NCBI GenBank assembly: GCA_009918425.1
Contig: RGEC01000022.1
Span: forward strand, 1 to 16,825
From: Bacteroidota bacterium
GTDB taxonomy: Bacteria; Bacteroidota; Bacteroidia; NS11-12g; UBA955
Direction of reading: 5' to 3'
Length of the DNA: 16,825 bases
Shown here: in pieces, positions 15,430-16,825 of the stretch
Layout of the letters: every line of letters starts with the position of its first letter
Numbering within the stretch: the stretch's first letter is position 1
Made by a program: the position numbers and the translations under genes
The notes under the pieces: model-generated
Told to the model about the DNA's origin: nothing
Seen by the model: only the letters and a program-made list of their open reading frames with translations
Database searches by the model: none

Positions 15430-16260
15430 TTAAAGCAATTCTATGCGACGCGATGAAATCGATTTGCCGTAAAAAACAGTTGCCTGCTTGTCAAAAGATT
15501 CAGCCAAATCGGTGGTTGTGAAATTACGGGTCGAACCTGTACTGAGACGGCTGCGCATTTCCGGATGGCGCTCCAAATAATGCACCAGACTCTCTGCAAC
15601 GATACTTCCCTGCTCAAAAACCATCATACCTTCCGGTATGTATGTGTTGATTTTATCAAGCAGCAGCGGGTAATGTGTACAAGCAAGGAATACAGCATCC
15701 ATTTCGGGGCACTGAACCAGTAACTGATCTATATTTTGTTTAACAAAGTAGTCTGCACCGGGTTTATTATACTCGTTATTTTCCACCAGAGGCACCCACA
15801 TGGGACATGCTTCCTGGTACACTTTCACCTCGGGAAAGAATTTTTGAAGCTCAAGTATATAGGAATGAGACGAAACCGTTCCCTGGGTTCCCAATATGCC
15901 AATATTTCCGGTTTTAGTTAATTTTCCTGCTATTTCAGCTGTAGGCCTGATAACGCCAAGCACACGCCGTTCCGGATCCATATGCGGCAAATCTCTTTGT
16001 TGAATACTGCGCAATGCTCTTGCCGAAGCGGTGTTACAGGCCAGAATAATGAGCGGACAACCCTGATCGAACAGCCATTTTACAGCCTGCAGGGTATATT
16101 CATAGACCGTATCAAAAGAGCGTGTACCATAAGGTGCACGCGCATTATCGCCCAGATACAGATAATCATACTGGGGCAATGCTATTTCCAATTCCTTCAA
16201 AACCGTTAATCCGCCGTATCCGGAATCAAAAACACCTATGGGTGCTGCTTTCTGCTCCAC
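15430..16260 (-). CDS. murI: Glutamate racemase
   Basis: Converts L- to D-glutamate for peptidoglycan stems. From the GTG at 16258-16260 it is 276 residues, close to the family norm (about 265-285). Visible: PIGVFDSGYGG at 7-17 with the catalytic-pocket Asp12, the two catalytic cysteines in LACNTASA (Cys75) and LACTHYPLL (Cys194), and the DNARAPYG motif near residue 38. The frame is open further back to an ATG at 16308, but that ATG lies in the loop of the ompH terminator hairpin and would add MHQDFFICPSTPCFAY, which has no place in the family; GTG 16260 is therefore preferred. The gene is followed 8 bases later by uvrC. Confidence 0.95.
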   Translation of the reverse strand: MEQKAAPIGVFDSGYGGLTVLKELEIALPQYDYLYLGDNARAPYGTRSFDTVYEYTLQAVKWLFDQGCPLIILACNTASARALRSIQQRDLPHMDPERRVLGVIRPTAEIAGKLTKTGNIGILGTQGTVSSHSYILELQKFFPEVKVYQEACPMWVPLVENNEYNKPGADYFVKQNIDQLLVQCPEMDAVFLACTHYPLLLDKINTYIPEGMMVFEQGSIVAESLVHYLERHPEMRSRLSTGSTRNFTTTDLAESFDKQATVFYGKSISSRRIELL

Positions 16261-16284
16261 ATATGCAAAACAAGGCGTGGAAGG

Positions 16285-16291
16285 GCAAATA
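16285..16291 (-). promoter_or_regulatory. TATTTGC box upstream of murI
   Basis: The minus strand reads TATTTGC right after the T-tract of the terminator, 24 bases before the GTG at 16260. With the terminator blocking ompH transcripts, a murI-uvrC-pabB promoter is expected here. A second candidate, TTGTTTTG at 16266-16273, is five bases from the start. Confidence 0.35.
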
Positions 16292-16323
16292 AAAAAGTCC
16301 TGATGCATATATCAGGACTTTTT
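16292..16323 (-). terminator. Rho-independent terminator after ompH, bidirectional form
   Basis: A perfect 13-base inverted repeat, AAAAAGTCCTGAT (16292-16304) and ATCAGGACTTTTT (16311-16323), with loop GCATAT. The stem core GTCCTGAT is followed by a T run on both strands, so it could stop transcription either way. It lies 18 bases after the ompH TAA, and no gene reads into it from the left. It overlaps the spurious upstream ATG of murI. Confidence 0.88.
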
Positions 16324-16341
16324 ATATCAGTTACAATAATC

Positions 16342-16825
16342 TTATTTTTGACCGGCTGGTTTACCTGCAGCAGGCTTAGCGGTGGGATTTTTTGCCAACA
16401 TGTACTTAATCACAGCCGCAGTGATATCATCAGCATCATTAAGGTTATACAAAACCATACCCCCAGTATTGTTCAGCACCAGCGTATATCCCTTGGATTT
16501 GCCTACTTCACCCGCAGACTTCTTTATCATATCATAAATAGGCTGCATTTTCTCCTTTTCCTTGTCAACCAACTGTTTCTGGGCATCCTGTTCAGTACGC
16601 TGGTATTCCTCTACCAGAGTCTGATAACGTTTAGCCAGCAACTCTTTTTTAACCTGGGATGCAGAAGGGTCTGCGCCAATTGCATCGTAGGCTGCTTTTG
16701 CCTTATCAATTTCGCCGGCTACATCGGTTAAGTCCTGTTGTAGTTTACCTGCATATTTGTAAAGTTGTTCGCGAACACTGTCGGTTTCAGGAAGGGTATC
16801 TAAAACGGTCTGCATGTTCAGATAA
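16342..16825 (-). CDS. OmpH/Skp-family periplasmic chaperone, 5' end off the window
   Basis: Skp-like holdase that protects unfolded outer-membrane proteins in the periplasm on their way to the BAM complex. The visible 160 residues run from YLNMQTVLDTLPETDSVREQ to the C-terminus. The family layout is seen: a long charged helix region (about residues 14-95, rich in K, E, Q) forming the tentacle hairpin, then YTLVLNNTGGMVLYNLNDAD, the beta-strand body, and a low-complexity tail KNPTAKPAAGKPAGQK. The Met at 16815 is internal: the frame continues open to the edge and the signal peptide must lie beyond it. In many Bacteroidota ompH genes sit between bamA and murI, which fits here; bamA itself is not in the window. 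Confidence 0.9.
   Translation of the reverse strand, partial: YLNMQTVLDTLPETDSVREQLYKYAGKLQQDLTDVAGEIDKAKAAYDAIGADPSASQVKKELLAKRYQTLVEEYQRTEQDAQKQLVDKEKEKMQPIYDMIKKSAGEVGKSKGYTLVLNNTGGMVLYNLNDADDITAAVIKYMLAKNPTAKPAAGKPAGQK

Noticed and set aside
1..16825. CRISPR array, IS element, prophage, tRNA or rRNA
   Set aside because: No direct-repeat array, transposase, integrase or recognisable RNA gene was seen in any part of the window.

Overview
The window is chromosomal DNA of a Bacteroidota bacterium. The clearest signs are a secreted protein ending in a type IX secretion (Por) sorting domain, a DUF4369-like/TlpA lipoprotein thioredoxin, an OmpH-type Skp gene next to murI, and start sites that mostly lack a Shine-Dalgarno but follow short AT-rich boxes of the TAnnTTTG kind. 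GC looks like the low-to-mid 40s by eye. Class or family cannot be fixed from this window; there is no rRNA, tRNA, phage, IS or CRISPR material in it. Most of it is housekeeping chromosome.

Layout, left to right. (1) Positions 1-2441, minus strand: a long-chain acyl-CoA synthetase (3' end off the window; it reads through from the start codon at 1802 to the left edge) preceded by a NifU/Nfu iron-sulfur scaffold gene. (2) 2562-3920, plus: radA, divergent from nfu. (3) 3927-6679, minus: a compact carotenoid operon crtZ-crtI-crtB with overlapping genes; no lycopene cyclase is present. (4) 6856-11720, plus: murB, a T9SS-exported protein of unknown function, truB (GTG start overlapping the previous stop by 4 bases), and a TlpA/ResA-like lipoprotein. 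(5) 11796-12485, plus: an OmpR/PhoB-type response regulator without an adjacent kinase, overlapping the convergent pabB 3' end by 22 bases. (6) 12464-16825, minus: a run of ompH/Skp (5' end off the window), a strong intrinsic terminator, murI, uvrC, and pabB.

The most notable point is pabB. Its reading frame is broken at 13405-13411 by a -1 frame change, and the sequence at the break, in the correct frame, is A_AAA_AAC, a canonical -1 slippery heptamer. Either a base is missing from an A run (assembly or true mutation) or the gene uses programmed frameshifting; the sequence alone cannot decide. Other points are a recurring TATTTGC/TAATTTGC box just upstream of most transcription-unit starts (some so close that leaderless mRNAs are implied), a GTG start with an AGGAGG box for crtI, and correction of several start codons (murB, murI, the T9SS protein, the lipoprotein). 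I found no convincing new multi-gene system.

Functional links: murB and murI both feed peptidoglycan synthesis; ompH serves outer-membrane protein folding; radA and uvrC are DNA repair; the crt genes make carotenoid pigment; nfu would supply Fe-S clusters, including possibly to UvrC.
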